Positions 46,716 through 57,836 of a stretch of 64,000 bases of DNA are shown one piece after another. The position numbers were made by a program, and so were the translations under genes. Every line of letters begins with the position of its first letter. Positions within the stretch are counted from its first letter, which is position 1. The stretch spans positions 1 through 64,000 of the forward strand of contig JAXHMR010000001.1 in the NCBI GenBank assembly GCA_034521225.1. The letters run 5' to 3'. The stretch is from Woeseia sp034521225. Its GTDB lineage: Bacteria > Pseudomonadota > Gammaproteobacteria > Steroidobacterales > Woeseiaceae. The notes under the pieces were generated by a model, which was not told the DNA's origin, ran no database searches, and saw only the letters and a list, made by a program, of their open reading frames with translations.

Positions 46716-47481
46716 CTAGTTGCCGTCGCCGTGCACCCGGCGCAGTTCGGTAACGTTTGTCGCTCCGCGAATCTTCTGGTCAATGTCACGGCTGCGGCCG
46801 CGGTGCCGCCAGCTTTCCAGCCAGGTGACGATGCGCTGAACCTGTTCGGCGTCCTGTTGCGCACGATGACCCTTCAGTTCGCACACGCCGATGCCTTCCT
46901 CGGCCGCCTGCACGAAATTCTGGCTGTCCCGCATGATGCCGATAACGGGGATGCCCAGTGCGTCGAGGAATCGCATAAGGCTGCTGAAGCTGCGTGTGCT
47001 TTTGCGTGTCCGGTTGGCGACGACGGCGAGCTTGTTCTCGCTGCGGTCCACTTTGGCGACCAGCAACAGGTCGGCAATGCAGCGCGATGCCGCGTGCATG
47101 TCGATCGACGATGGCAGCACCGGTACGAGTATGCTGGTCGCGTCGCGGGTGACTTCGCGCAGGTCGTCATGCGACAGGCCGGCTGGTGAATCGACCAGCA
47201 GGGTTGTCGTTTCCTGCGGTATACGGAGCTGCCAGCTGCGCGTTGCCTGCATCGTGCGCTTGTACGCGGCGATGCCGTGTATCGGCGGCAGCGCGGCATC
47301 GCGTTTCTCAATCCAGCGCATTGTCGAGCCCTGCGGGTCACAGTCCATGACCGTGGGCATCGGGCCCTTGAGCGCATACGCAGAGGCGAGATTCGGTAAC
47401 GAGTGTCGTCTTGCCGCAGCCCCCCTTCGGGTTCAGTACGACCACCTTGTTCAGATTGGCCCGGTTGGGAGTGATCAACAT
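46716..47481 (-). CDS. ParA-family ATPase, frame shift
   Basis: About 255 aa. The deviant Walker A is LNPKGGCGKTTLVT near residue 20, followed after a one-base shift near 47385 by VMDCDPQGSTMRWIEKRD. The switch II/Walker B region is TLLVDSPAGLSHDDL and the later strand ILVPVLPSSIDM. The start MLITPNRANLNKVVVL is at 47481. No ParB partner lies nearby, so it is probably an orphan ParA/MinD-like protein positioning something other than the chromosome. The frame break may be an error. Confidence 0.8.
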
Positions 47482-47594
47482 TGCGGCAATTCCCCGATAT
47501 TGTCGTGTGCAAAAAGCACGGCTTTCACTCATCATGCGGACGCGGCGCGGCCGAATCCTTGCGGCGCATCACATAATAACGGATGTTACATAAT

Positions 47595-48470
47595 TCACGC
47601 CGGTTTTACGCGAGCCAGCCGTTCGCGGCCGAGCCGTGCCAGCAGTATGCCGCCGAGTACCAGGCTACCCGCCAGCACGAGTCTCATGGTCAAGGGTTCG
47701 TGCAACAGCAGGACACCGCCCGCGGCGGCAATCGCGGGCACCGAGAGTTGCACCAGGGCTGCCTGTATCGAGCGCAGGTGACGTAACGCCGCGTACCAGA
47801 GCACGTAACCCAGACCCGACGTTAGCGCACCGGATGCAATCGCGAGCCATACGCCGCTCGACGTCCAGTGCGCACCGCCCATGAACGGTGCCAGCAGCAC
47901 AACCAGGGGCACACTGAAGACGAAGTTCGCAAGCGTCGACTCGACCGGACGGCGCGAGCCGGCGCCGCGAAGAGAGTAGATGCCCCAGGCGATGCCGGCC
48001 CCGGCCATCAGCAACGCGCCGCCCGGTGCCGGCGCGTCAACGCCGGGCAGCAGCAGCCACAGCATGCCGGTCGTCGCCAGCAGCCAGCCTGCCCATTCAA
48101 ACCACTGCGGGCGCTCGCCGCGCCACAGTGCAACGGCAATCATGGTCGCCTGCACGAACGCGAAAAGAATCAGCGCGCCACTCGCCGCACTGAGGGACAC
48201 GTATGCGTAAGAGAAGGCCGCGGCGTAAACGAACAGCATCAGCGCCGAATACGGATTGCCATGGACTCGGAGTTCGGGTTTCCGGCCCCGCAGGTACACG
48301 ACCAGCAGCAGGGTCAATGCGCCGGATGCGAGCCTTAGCGCGGTGAAACTGCCAGGATCGATGCTGTCCTCGCGCAACGCCAGCCGGCAAAGCAGCGAGT
48401 TGCCGGCAAACGCGAGCATGGCCGCGATTGTGCAGGCCGCGGCCCCTGCCGCCGGTTTGTCATCCGTCAT
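47595..48470 (-). CDS. EamA/DMT-family transporter
   Basis: A 291-aa inner-membrane protein with ten hydrophobic helices in two EamA repeats. The first opens IAAMLAFAGNSLLCRLALRE, the second GALLMAGAGIAWGIYSLRG. The end of repeat 2 has SVPAIAAAGGVLLLHEPLT, the usual P...E..L motif. Family members export metabolites or take up small molecules; the substrate cannot be told. It lies 30 bp downstream of the methyltransferase gene on the same strand and may be co-transcribed with it. Confidence 0.88.
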   Translation of the reverse strand: MTDDKPAAGAAACTIAAMLAFAGNSLLCRLALREDSIDPGSFTALRLASGALTLLLVVYLRGRKPELRVHGNPYSALMLFVYAAAFSYAYVSLSAASGALILFAFVQATMIAVALWRGERPQWFEWAGWLLATTGMLWLLLPGVDAPAPGGALLMAGAGIAWGIYSLRGAGSRRPVESTLANFVFSVPLVVLLAPFMGGAHWTSSGVWLAIASGALTSGLGYVLWYAALRHLRSIQAALVQLSVPAIAAAGGVLLLHEPLTMRLVLAGSLVLGGILLARLGRERLARVKPA

Positions 48471-48500
48471 ACGCTGCCTGTCCGCGACAACCGCGGGCTT

Positions 48501-49349
48501 TTACCCGGCGGATTCGTCGCCCGCCGGTTTCCGGAACTTCAGCAGCAAGCGGTCGGTTTTGCCGCGCAGCCCCTCGCTGAACACTCCCTCTGTGTGATCG
48601 TCGTCCGGGTTCGCCAGCAAATCGCTGTCGCCCTCCACGACAAACCCGGCTGCCGCGGCGGTCTCAATCACTTTGGACTTTTCGATGCGGTGCAGCGACG
48701 CATTGTCGGCATCGGCCACGCCCGCGTGATCGATGATGCCCAGGACGCCGCCCGGTTCCAGCACGGAGTGGACCTTCCGCAGCACACTCACCGCGGCGTC
48801 CGGTCCCGAACCGTTGTAGATGTCGTGGAAGTTGAGCGCGGTAATGGCTGCATCAAACGGCCCGTCCGCGGCCGTCATTTCCTGGAAATCCTTGTTGAGC
48901 CGCCTGACATTGGGCAGCCGGTCGTCCGCGAGGCGCTGGCTCAGGGCCTTTTCGTTGGCGCCATTGCGAAACTCAAGCACGGCTTGCGGATTCTGCGCCA
49001 CGACGCTGCCCTCAGGTCCGACCGCGAGCGACAACACTTCGGTGTAGTAGCCGCCGGCGGCAATGATGTCGATCACATCCATGCCGGGCTCAATGCCGAG
49101 GAATCTCATGACCTGCGCCGGTTTGCGCCCGGCATCCCGGTCCCTGTCGGCCTGTGGCCGCGCCGGGCCATCGAGTGCCTGCTTGAGGTCGGTCAACCAC
49201 TGGCTGGTGGTATCCGCAGCGGCTGACGGTGCGGCAGTGTCCTGTTGCGGCGGAGCGGACGTCTGTCCCGTGTCCTGCACCGGCTCGCCACAGGCAGCGA
49301 GGGCGATGGCCGCCAGGAACGTCAACCCCATTTGGTACATTGCACGCAT
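48501..49349 (-). CDS. lipoprotein methyltransferase-like protein (COG4798 type)
   Basis: A 282-aa protein with a lipoprotein signal (LTFLAAIALAACG, Cys about residue 20) and a Ser/Thr/Ala/Gln-rich linker. The catalytic part has a class I SAM-methyltransferase outline: PAQVMRFLGIEPGMDVIDII, ALNFHDIYNG and VLEPGGVLGIIDHAG. The usual glycine loop is altered (DIIAAGGYYTE). Exported methyltransferase-like proteins are common in gammaproteobacteria, although SAM is not expected in the periplasm, so the real reaction is unclear. The start at 49349 is chosen for the signal peptide. Confidence 0.78.
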   Translation of the reverse strand: MRAMYQMGLTFLAAIALAACGEPVQDTGQTSAPPQQDTAAPSAAADTTSQWLTDLKQALDGPARPQADRDRDAGRKPAQVMRFLGIEPGMDVIDIIAAGGYYTEVLSLAVGPEGSVVAQNPQAVLEFRNGANEKALSQRLADDRLPNVRRLNKDFQEMTAADGPFDAAITALNFHDIYNGSGPDAAVSVLRKVHSVLEPGGVLGIIDHAGVADADNASLHRIEKSKVIETAAAAGFVVEGDSDLLANPDDDHTEGVFSEGLRGKTDRLLLKFRKPAGDESAG

Positions 49350-49484
49350 TTGTCGTCTCCCGTCGCATTCCATTATCGTTGGACTGAATGTTGAGGATAC
49401 CGGTGCGGAAATATGTCAACAACAGGGACCGCACTGACCATCCCTTGCGGTGGGTCCTGCACGCCAGGGATTTATGCGCGCGAC

Positions 49485-49646
49485 ATGCATTGCACGCTAC
49501 AATCCGACGACTTCCGCATCACAATGAGTTTCGGGCTCGCCGAAGTCGGCAGCGAATCGCAGCGCAGCGGCATCCTGAACGCTGCGGACAGCCGGCTTTA
49601 CCAGGCAAAACGCGCGGGCCGCAACCGTATCGTCTCCGGCGTATAA
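49485..49646 (+). pseudogene. GGDEF (diguanylate cyclase) C-terminal remnant
   Basis: The translation includes FRITMSFGLAEVGS and LNAADSRLYQAKRAGRNRIV before a stop at 49646. This is the last third of a GGDEF domain (strand and final helix with the A D..LY.AK..GRNR motif). The GG(D/E)EF site itself is missing and nothing upstream continues it, so the piece cannot make cyclic di-GMP. It appears to be the leftover of a deleted gene. Confidence 0.7.
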
Positions 49647-49731
49647 TAGCTGCCGCGTAGCGCCCGCGTGGTCGGGAAACAACGACTTACCGTAATAAAA
49701 TTGGCGGAGTCACGGCCGGTCTGTGCCATTT

Positions 49732-49770
49732 TTGCAACAGTTTGCAACTAATTCCGATTTTCTGTTGCAA
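49732..49770 (+). promoter_or_regulatory. TTGCAAC repeats, candidate operator of the TonB receptor gene
   Basis: TTGCAACAG at 49732-49740 and CTGTTGCAA at 49762-49770 form a perfect 9 bp inverted repeat 21 bp apart. A direct copy TTGCAAC lies at 49742-49748. The set is 127-165 bp before the receptor start, in an AT-rich leader. It may be a binding site for a dimeric regulator. Eye identification only. Confidence 0.4.
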
Positions 49771-49896
49771 GAACGTTTACAAGCGGGCTTTCACAACGCA
49801 TTATCCTCAGCCATGGTCGCCGGAACTATTCGTGCACCACTCGTATGAGGCCTTTAGAGCTTCAGCGACTCAAGAAAACAGCATAAGGGGAAGACA

Positions 49897-52800
49897 ATGA
49901 AAGTCGACGAGATTCGTGCAACTCTGGCACGGCTCTTTGGTGTTTGCGCAGTCAGCTTCGCGTTCGCCATAGCAGCACCGTTGTCCCTCGCCCAGGATAC
50001 GGGCGACGATGATGAAGACGCCGTGGATGAAGAAGAAACCTATGACGAGGTTACCGTCACCGGTTCGCGGTTGAAGCGCGACACTTACAGTAGTATTGCT
50101 CCGCTACAGGTTATAACCAGCCAGGTTTCCCGCGAAGTTGGCCTTATTGATGCGGCCGATATCCTGCAGGAATCATCGGCGGCATCCGGCCAGCAGATTG
50201 ACCTGACCTTCCAGGGGTTCGTTCTGGACAATGGCCCGGGCTCGTCGACGATCAATCTGCGCGGTCTCGGTTCGCGCGCGGACACTGGTATTGATCAACG
50301 GTCGCCGTCTTGCCCCTGCCGGTGTTGAAGGTGCGCCTGTTGCGGCCGACCTGAACCTCATTCCCGCGTCGCTGGTGCAGCAGTACGACATTTTGCTGGA
50401 CGGAGCGTCGTCGGTGTACGGTTCCGACGCTGTTGCGGGTGTGACGAACATCATCATGCGCAAAGACTTTGATGGGTTCGAGCTTGAAGGCTATACCAAC
50501 ATTCCGGACCAGGGTGCCGGGGTGAACACTACCTTGAGCGCCATTTGGGGAAAGAACTTCGACCGCGGTTTTATCGGCATCGGAGCGGAGTTTGAGGATA
50601 GCGAGCCGGTAACGCTTGATGACCGGCGCTGGACAGAGGGCTGTAACCGGAACGCCGAAATCGACGAGAATGGCATGGTTCGGACGCGGGACGTCTTCTA
50701 TCAGAACGTCTACGGTATGGATATCGGCGAGTGTCGGCTAGGCGCATTAGCCGGTCGTATCTCATCGCCGGGGTCGGGGTACGGCAGCGTTTACTGGACT
50801 CCGGGCAACTCCAATTCCGGTATACCGAATTTCTCTGAGTCCAGCCTGTTCGGCTTCGGCGTTGACGCCGATGGCGACGGCCAGACAGACGTCAATTTCC
50901 GAAATCATGACCTGAACGGGCGCACCCAGGAAGCGCACCTGTTCCCGGATGTGCAGCGCACGAGCGTGATGGCCTATGGCGAGTACACGCTGTCCGGCGA
51001 GATGAACCTTACGCCGTTCTTTGAGGCCATGTACAATAAGCGTGAATTCTTCTCCGATGGCGGCACCTATCAGCTGTTTCCGTCCGTAGGCGCCAACAAT
51101 CCCTACAATCCCTGCAATCCGAACGGTATTGATGGAGTAGATTGCGGCCTGGCTTTCGATTCACTGATGAACAACCCGAACTTTGTTAACCAGGTACTTG
51201 CTGCCTTCGGTTGTGATCCCAGTTCAGGCGGCAGCTGTGACCAGACGGGCGGTGCCATTGGCCCGAGTGCGGTGCAGCCGATTGCCGCAGTCGATGGTGA
51301 TCGCACCAACACCGAAGCGGAAGTCGAGCAGACTCGTGTCGTTCTGGGCCTCCGCGGTGATATCCCGGCGTTAAACGTCGGCAGCTTCAGCAACTGGACT
51401 TTTGAAGTTGCGGGTTCGTTCACCGAATCCAGCGGCATTTCCAGCCGTATGGGTGTGCGAGGTGACAAACTGAATGCGTCCACCTCGACGTCGGAATTAG
51501 TGAATGGTGAGGTTGTGTGCGGCGACGATGCCGATAGCGATGGCATACCGGACGGTGTGTTCTCCGATCCCACGCGGACCATTCCCGTCGGCACACCCTG
51601 TGTCCCGATAAACATGTTTGCAGCATCGCTGTATGAGGGTGTCGTCGGTGATTTCGCCACGCAGGCGGAACGCGACTACGTTTTCGACAGCCGGGACTTT
51701 GATACGACCTACAAGCAGACGATTGTTTCCGGTTACATGACCGGCGAGGCATTTGAAATGCCAGCCGGCCCGGTCAGCATTGGATTGGGCTTCGAAAACC
51801 GTGATGACGAGATACAGTCGATTCCTGACGAGGTTGCACGCGACGGCCTGTTCTTCGGCTTTTTCTCTGACGGTGGTGCTACCGGCGAAAAGAACACGCG
51901 TGAGTTCTTTGGCGAGACGGAACTGCCCCTGCTGGCAAATGTTCCGTTGGCAACGGAGCTTAATCTGAACCTCTCCGGCCGGTATACGGATGACGAGTAC
52001 TATGGCTCGGCAACTACGTATTCCGCTAAACTCGGATGGCGTCCTGTCGATTCGCTGTTATTGCGCGCCACACGCGGCACCTCGTACCGCGCGCCGAATC
52101 TCCGCGAGAACTTCCTTCAGAACCAGTCCGGCTTTGGCAACATTTTCGATCCCTGCGGTATTCCGGATGCTGCCCTTGATCCGTTGAGTGGTGGTTACAA
52201 TCCTGCGCTGGATACACGTGAGGCGGAGGTACTGGCCAATTGCGTCGCCCAGGGCGTAGATCCGACTACTCTCGATTTCGGCGGATTCAATACTTACAGC
52301 GTTGAAATCGCTTCCGGCGGTGCACTGGACCTGAACGAAGAAACGTCAGACTCGACTTCGCTCGGTTTTGCATTCCAGCAGCCATGGTTCGATTCGTTCG
52401 ATATGAACATCAGTGCTACGTATTACAAGATCAGTATCGAGAACGCGATTATTGAGCCGTCGGGTAGCTTTATCGTTTTTGACTGTTACAACGATCCGCA
52501 GTTCGATAGTTCGTTCTGCTCACGCATCGCACGTGATGCAGATGGGCGGCTCGACCTCATCGATGCCGGGTTCATTAACCGCGACAATGAAACAGTGAAA
52601 GGCGTCGATGTGAACATTGCGTTCGACAAGAATGTCACGATCTTCGATCGTCCGTTCGACCTCGGCGTGGACGTTGCACTGAATCGTTCCCTGCGACTGT
52701 CAGAGACATTCCTGAACGACGTGGGCGAGCCGGATTTCGACGATGATCAGGGCGAGTTCGGTGTTCCGGACTGGCGCGGACGGATTGGCCTGCGCGCCGA

Positions 52801-53171
52801 CTGGGACAAGTGGCGCCTGACATGGTCGACCAACTACCTTGGTTCAGTGAAGCAGGACCCGGATGGTGTCGATCCTTTTGATAACGGCATTACCGGCCTG
52901 TCCGATACCTGCCTTGGCCCGCCAACCGACGTTCTGTGCGCGCGACATCGGCTTTGCCGGAAACTACTTCCTGCATTCCGCTTCGCTGTTTTTCTATGGC
53001 GATGTATGGACGTTTGGCGGCGGCGTGCGGAACCTGTTTGACGAAGAACCACCGTTCGTTGACGGTACCGAGATACTCTCGACCAACAATGCGCCGCTGG
53101 GCTACGGCTATGATCTGAATGGTCGTACATTCTTTGTCAACATCCGTGCCACATTCGATGTCGGACTCTGA
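49897..53171 (+). CDS. TonB-dependent outer-membrane receptor, two frame shifts
   Basis: About 1,090 aa. A long signal region ends SLAQ, followed by an acidic linker and the junction motif YDEVTVTGSRLKRD. The plug has STINLRGLG, then after a frame change near 50275 ARTLVLINGRRL and VYGSDAVAGVTNIIMRKDF. A large 22-strand barrel follows with Asp/Asn/Cys-rich loops (e.g. NPYNPCNPNGIDGVDCG). A second change near 52935 leads to the barrel end GRTFFVNIRATFDVGL. The start follows AAGGGGAAG. The neighbouring S9 peptidase suggests peptide uptake, an inference. Confidence 0.9.
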
Positions 53172-53206
53172 CCAGGCTCGATTGCCGTAACAAGAAGTTA
53201 AAGTCA

Positions 53207-53237
53207 GGGCCCGCGGCACCGGTCGCGGGCCCTTTTT
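53207..53237 (+). terminator. intrinsic terminator after the TonB receptor
   Basis: GGGCCCGCG (53207-53215) and CGCGGGCCC (53224-53232) form a 9 bp perfect GC stem with an 8-base loop, followed directly by TTTTT. A classical Rho-independent terminator 36 bp after the receptor stop. The S9 peptidase therefore probably has its own promoter or relies on read-through. Confidence 0.88.
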
Positions 53238-53277
53238 AACGTTTACGGGGTGCCGGACAGAAAAACGGAGTCTTTTA

Positions 53278-55245
53278 ATGAAACTGGTTTACGTAGTTCT
53301 TTTCCTTTTCCTGTCTCTGATCGCGTTGCCCGCGACTGCGGCTGATGACGAGCCCGTCGAGCCGTACCCACTGGAGTACTTTGCACTGCGCGACGTTATA
53401 AGCAATGTGCTCATATCACCAGACGGCAAGCGCCTTGCGCTGATGACGATACCGACGCGCGATGGCAATCCAATTATTGAAGTCTACGACGCATCGAATT
53501 TGGAGGCCGAACCATTCCGATTGAACGCTGACCCAATGGAAATAACCAGTTTTTACTGGGTAAGCAATACGAATATCGTTTTCACGTTACGCCAGAAAGT
53601 CCGTGATCGCATAAAGGGTTTTAATCAAGGCGTTTACGATACACGTCTCGCGTTACTGGATGTCGAATCAGAGAAAATCGAAACCTTTGACGAACTGAAC
53701 GCCACTATCTCGCATTTGCTGCCCAACGAGCCTGACAAGATCATCCTGTCATTTAATCCGGGCAGTGAGGAAAGTTCCAAGATTGCCGAAGCATTCAGGC
53801 CCCGCGCCTACTATGAGTTTCGACCTCAAGCGAGGCAGCAAGAAACCGCTGATCCGCGGTAAGGTGGATGTGGCGCAGATCGAATTTGACGGTGAAGGCA
53901 ATCCCTGGGTGGCGCGAGGCTTCGATCTCGGTAAGGGAGAGTTCATCTGGTATTACCGTCCGCCGGGTGGATCGGGATGGACCGAAATTCACCGCATGGA
54001 TGAAAACAGTTTCGAACAGTTCAGCATTGTCGGGCTTGATGATGCGAAAGCCGGCAACATATTGGTAATCGCGAATAACGGAAACGATAAAGCCGGGTTA
54101 TGGTCGTTCAATACGTCGACTAAACAATTCGAGGAGCTGATTTACCGCCGGTCCGATGTCGATGTTGCCGGAATTCGTATGCACAGCAACGACTGGACCG
54201 ATCCGGACAAGGTCGCAGGTGTCGCCTACCAGAAAGATGCGACACATTTTGAATACTTCGACGAAATCGAGGCGGCAACGTACCAGCAGCTGGAAGGGCT
54301 CGTTCCCTATGCACATGGCGTGGTGTATTACCAGCCGCTCGCGGGACGGCCAGACGCTGACGGTTTACAACTCGGGCCCACGCGATCCCGGAACCTATTA
54401 CCTGATAAAAGACGGCGAGTTTCTGAAAATTGGCAGCAGCGGCCTCTTATTGACGGCGAAAATCTGGCTGACGTCCGTTATATAACCTACAAGGCGCGTG
54501 ACGGCGTTAATATTCCCGCGTTTATTACGGTTCCACACGGCGAACCGCCGTTCCCGACCGTCGTAATGCCCCACGGTGGACCGTTCGTCAGTGAGAGCAG
54601 TGGGCTATGACGAATGGGGCCAGGTCCTGGCCAACAACGGATACCTGGCGCCGCAGCCACAGTACCGTGGTTCGACCGGCTACGGCATGGACTTCTACAC
54701 TGATGGCGTTCCGGGAAAACGGGCAGGGCGGCTACAAGATGCAAGATGACAAGGATGATGGTGTCCTTTACCTGATCGAGGAAGGGCTCGCGGACAAGGA
54801 TCGGGTCGCCATGTATGGCTGGTCTTACGGCGGATACGCGGCACTAGTGGCGGCTTCACGCACACCGCAACTGTACCAGTGCGTAATTGCCGGAGCCGCG
54901 GTGTCCGATCCGCTGATGCAGGTCAATTACTACCGTGATCAGTTACGCGGCGCCTCGCGCGACGAACAGCTCAACATGTGGGATGACAGTATTTCTCCGC
55001 TCAAGGAGGCTGCCAAAGTCAACGTGCCGATGCTGTTGATTCATGGTGATGTCGACCAGCGGGTGCCGCCCGATCACCTCAAAAAGTATTTGAGGGAGCT
55101 TGATAAGCATGAGAAGGAATATCGGCACGTCTGGCTCGAAGGCGCCGATCACTTCTACAGCACGCTGTTCTTCGAGCACCAGATCACATTATTTGAAAAC
55201 CTGATCGGTTTTCTTGAGAACGAATGCGGTCCGGGAGGCTTGTAA
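53278..55245 (+). CDS. S9-family prolyl-oligopeptidase-like peptidase, several frame shifts
   Basis: About 655 codons. A signal peptide (LVYVVLFLFLSLIALPATA) leads into a beta-propeller (LISPDGKRLALMT and similar blades). The alpha/beta-hydrolase end has the catalytic Ser in GWSYGGYAA, Asp in HGDVDQRVP and His in GADHF. Frame changes are needed near 53815, 54350, 54410, 54600 and 54700, the densest set in the window. The conserved parts on both sides are in good order, so errors are likelier than true decay. It would cut peptides in the periplasm, matching the receptor upstream. Confidence 0.83.
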
Positions 55246-55299
55246 TTTATTCCGAGATCGTGGCGGTCCGGCGCCGGCCGGGCCGCTAACAACGATCCG

Positions 55300-57150
55300 T
55301 TAAAACATTTCGCTCGGCCCCGGCAAGTCATCGTCCGGCGTCGACCGGCCCGTAATAAAATCACCGGTAATCATCTTGTCGTAACCCAGGCCGGGTCCGA
55401 CCATGGGGTACACGCCAGCGTCCGGGTCGATAATGACTTCGAGTAATGCAGGCCCCGGGAAGTGTATGAACTCCTCGATAACCCGCGGCAGGTTTTCCAT
55501 GCTGTCCAGGCGCCTGGCAAATTCAAAACCGTCAGCCTCCGCCGTTCTGACGAAGTCCTTGCGATGCAGCGACTTGTCGCTTGCCGACATGCGGCCCTTG
55601 TAATAGAGCTTTTGCCACTGCCGAACCATGCCATCGCCAAAGTTGTTGAGCACGACAACCTTGATCGGCAGCTTGTAGGTTGTCGCCGTTTCCAGCTCGC
55701 CGATATTCATCCGGATGCTGGCATCACCGTCGATATCGATGACCAGCCGCTCCGGTTCTGCAAACTGTGCGCCAATCGCGGCCGGCAGTCCGAAGCCCAT
55801 CGTGCCCATACTGCCGGACGTTTACCAAAGCCGCGGCTCGCGGAAATCGAAATACTGGGCGGCCCACATCTGGTGCTGTCCGACGCCGGTGGAAATGATC
55901 GCCTCGCCGTTCGTGAGCCGATTGATTTCCTCGATCACCGCATACGGCTGGATCAGCTTGCTGTCCCGGTCGTAATTCATCCTGTGGCGCGACTTCAGTT
56001 CGGCAATATGCCCGTGCCATTGTGGATATCGCTTGCTGAAGCCGACGCGCTTGCCGTAAGCCAGCAGATCATCGAGGTCGCGTCGCAGCACGCCGATCTG
56101 GTGCCAGCTGACGCTCTTGACCTTGCCGATCTCGGCGACATCGACGTCAAAGTGCGCGATATGCCGGGCGTTCGGTGCAAACCGTGATGGGTCGCCGGCG
56201 ACCCGATCATCGAAACGCGCCCCGACGGCAATCAAAAAGTCGCAGTCCTCGACAGCGTAGTTCGCAAACGCAGTACCGTGCATGCCAAGCATGTGCAGTG
56301 ACAATGGGTGTGTCGTGTCACTCGCGCCGAGCGCCATCAGCGTTGTCGCTACTGGTATACCGTACTCATTCGCAAAGTGACGGAGTGCCTTCGTCGCATT
56401 CGCATTGATCACGCCGCCGCCTGCATAAATCAACGGGCGCTCGGATTCGGCTAGCATGCGGTAGAAGCGCTCGCAGGCCTCATCACTCAGGACGTTGTCT
56501 GTAACCGCCTGCAAGCGGTTTCGGTAGCCTGTCAACGGCAACGAGCCACCGCCGGAAAACTCGCCTTCCCAGTTTTGCACGTCCTTCGGTATATCTATGA
56601 CCACCGGCCCGGGCCGCCCGGTGCGCGCCACGTCAAATGCCGTGCGCATCGTGGCTTCGAGCTTGGCCGGGTCGGTGACGAGAAAAACGTGTTTGGCGAC
56701 CGCGCCCATGATGGCCGCGACCGGTGCCTCCTGGAATGCATCGGTTCCGATGGCGTGTGTCGGCACCTGGCCGCAAATCACGACGATAGGTACGGAGTCC
56801 GCCATGCAGTCGCGTACCGGTGTGACAGTGTTTGTCGCACCCGGGCCGGATGTCACCATGACAACACCGACCTTGCCGCTGGCGCGCGCGTAACCCGCCG
56901 CCATGAAACCGGCGCCCTGTTCATTAGCTGGCACAATCAGCGGTATGGCGGCGTTGCCATTCACGTCACGATGCTGGTCGTTGTAGCGGAATACGGCGTC
57001 ATAGGTCGGCAGGATCGCGCCGCCGCTGTAGCCGAAGATCGTATCGACGCCTTCGTCAGCCAGCACCTGGACGACGATGTCCGATCCCGACATGCGCTGC
57101 CCGGCGAGAGGGTGGGCGGGCCGGGGCGATAGATTTTGCGTGCTGCTCAT
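55300..57150 (-). CDS. ilvB: acetolactate synthase large subunit with in-frame TAA
   Basis: ThDP enzyme starting branched-chain amino-acid synthesis, about 616 aa. The catalytic Glu is in IVPANEQGAGFMA, the FAD region in GMHGTAFANYAVE, and the ThDP motif in DGDASIRMNIGELETA to LNNFGDGMVRQW. The frame is continuous except for one TAA at 55824-55822, between ...FREPRLW and TSGSMGTMGFG. The family normally has Leu here (W-L-T-S-G-S), so one base change TTA to TAA explains it. This is a substitution, not an indel. The regulatory subunit is on the other strand at 57306. Confidence 0.9.
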
Positions 57151-57205
57151 GTTGCGATCGTCGCGTATGCAAGTGCCGGATTCCGTTCGAGTGTTTACTA
57201 ATTTT

Positions 57206-57220
57206 TATTGCATTGCAATA
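57206..57220 (+). promoter_or_regulatory. palindrome between the acetolactate synthase genes
   Basis: TATTGCATTGCAATA is a perfect 7-1-7 palindrome in the 155 bp between the divergent ilvB and ilvH starts, inside an AT-rich stretch. Its position makes it a candidate operator for both genes. No regulator can be named from the sequence. Confidence 0.35.
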
Positions 57221-57305
57221 CTCGATCCCGTACGACAACATTCATCTATCATTACAGCACGGATGGTTTCATCCGAATTCAAACCGGCTTCAGGAAACAC
57301 GCGCC

Positions 57306-57827
57306 ATGCGACACGTCATTTCGGTCCTGCTGCAGAACGAGGTCGGCGCGCTTACGCGCATGACAGGCCTGTTCTCAACACGCGGATACAACATCGATAC
57401 GCTGAATGTCGCACCAACGGACGATGCCACGGTGTCGCGGGTAACACTGGTTGTCCGCGGCTCGGACTCCGCGATTGCGCAGCTCAATACACAGCTCGCG
57501 AAACTTGTCGATGTAGTCAACATTCATGACATGACGCTCGGCGAGCATTTCGAACGGGAGCTGGCGATCGTCAAGCTGAAGCTTGGCACCGGCGGCTTTG
57601 CGAAAGTGCTCGCGCTGGCAAAAAAGTACGGTGCGGAGATTCTTGATGACGCGCCGATAAGCTGCACCGTGCAACTGACCGGTCGCCTTGATGAGGTGGA
57701 TGCATTTATCAAGGAGGCTGGAACGATTGGCAAGCTCGCCGCGGTGGCGCGGGGCGGCAGTGTCGCCGTGTCGAAAGGTGAGGTCACCCTGTCGTCCTAC
57801 TCAAAACAGCACCGGCTGACCGGCTGA
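57306..57827 (+). CDS. ilvH: acetolactate synthase small (regulatory) subunit
   Basis: A 173-aa regulatory subunit giving valine feedback control. The ACT domain is at the N-terminus: MRHVISVLLQNEVGALTRMT followed by GLFSTRGYNIDTLNVAPT. The C-terminal domain has FERELAIVKLK and AFIKEAGTIGKLAAVARGGSVAV. The ATG at 57306 is chosen by family alignment. Normally this gene follows the large subunit on the same strand; here the two face away from each other. proB follows 9 bp later. Confidence 0.92.
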   Translation: MRHVISVLLQNEVGALTRMTGLFSTRGYNIDTLNVAPTDDATVSRVTLVVRGSDSAIAQLNTQLAKLVDVVNIHDMTLGEHFERELAIVKLKLGTGGFAKVLALAKKYGAEILDDAPISCTVQLTGRLDEVDAFIKEAGTIGKLAAVARGGSVAVSKGEVTLSSYSKQHRLTG

Positions 57828-57836
57828 CGCAGGCGC

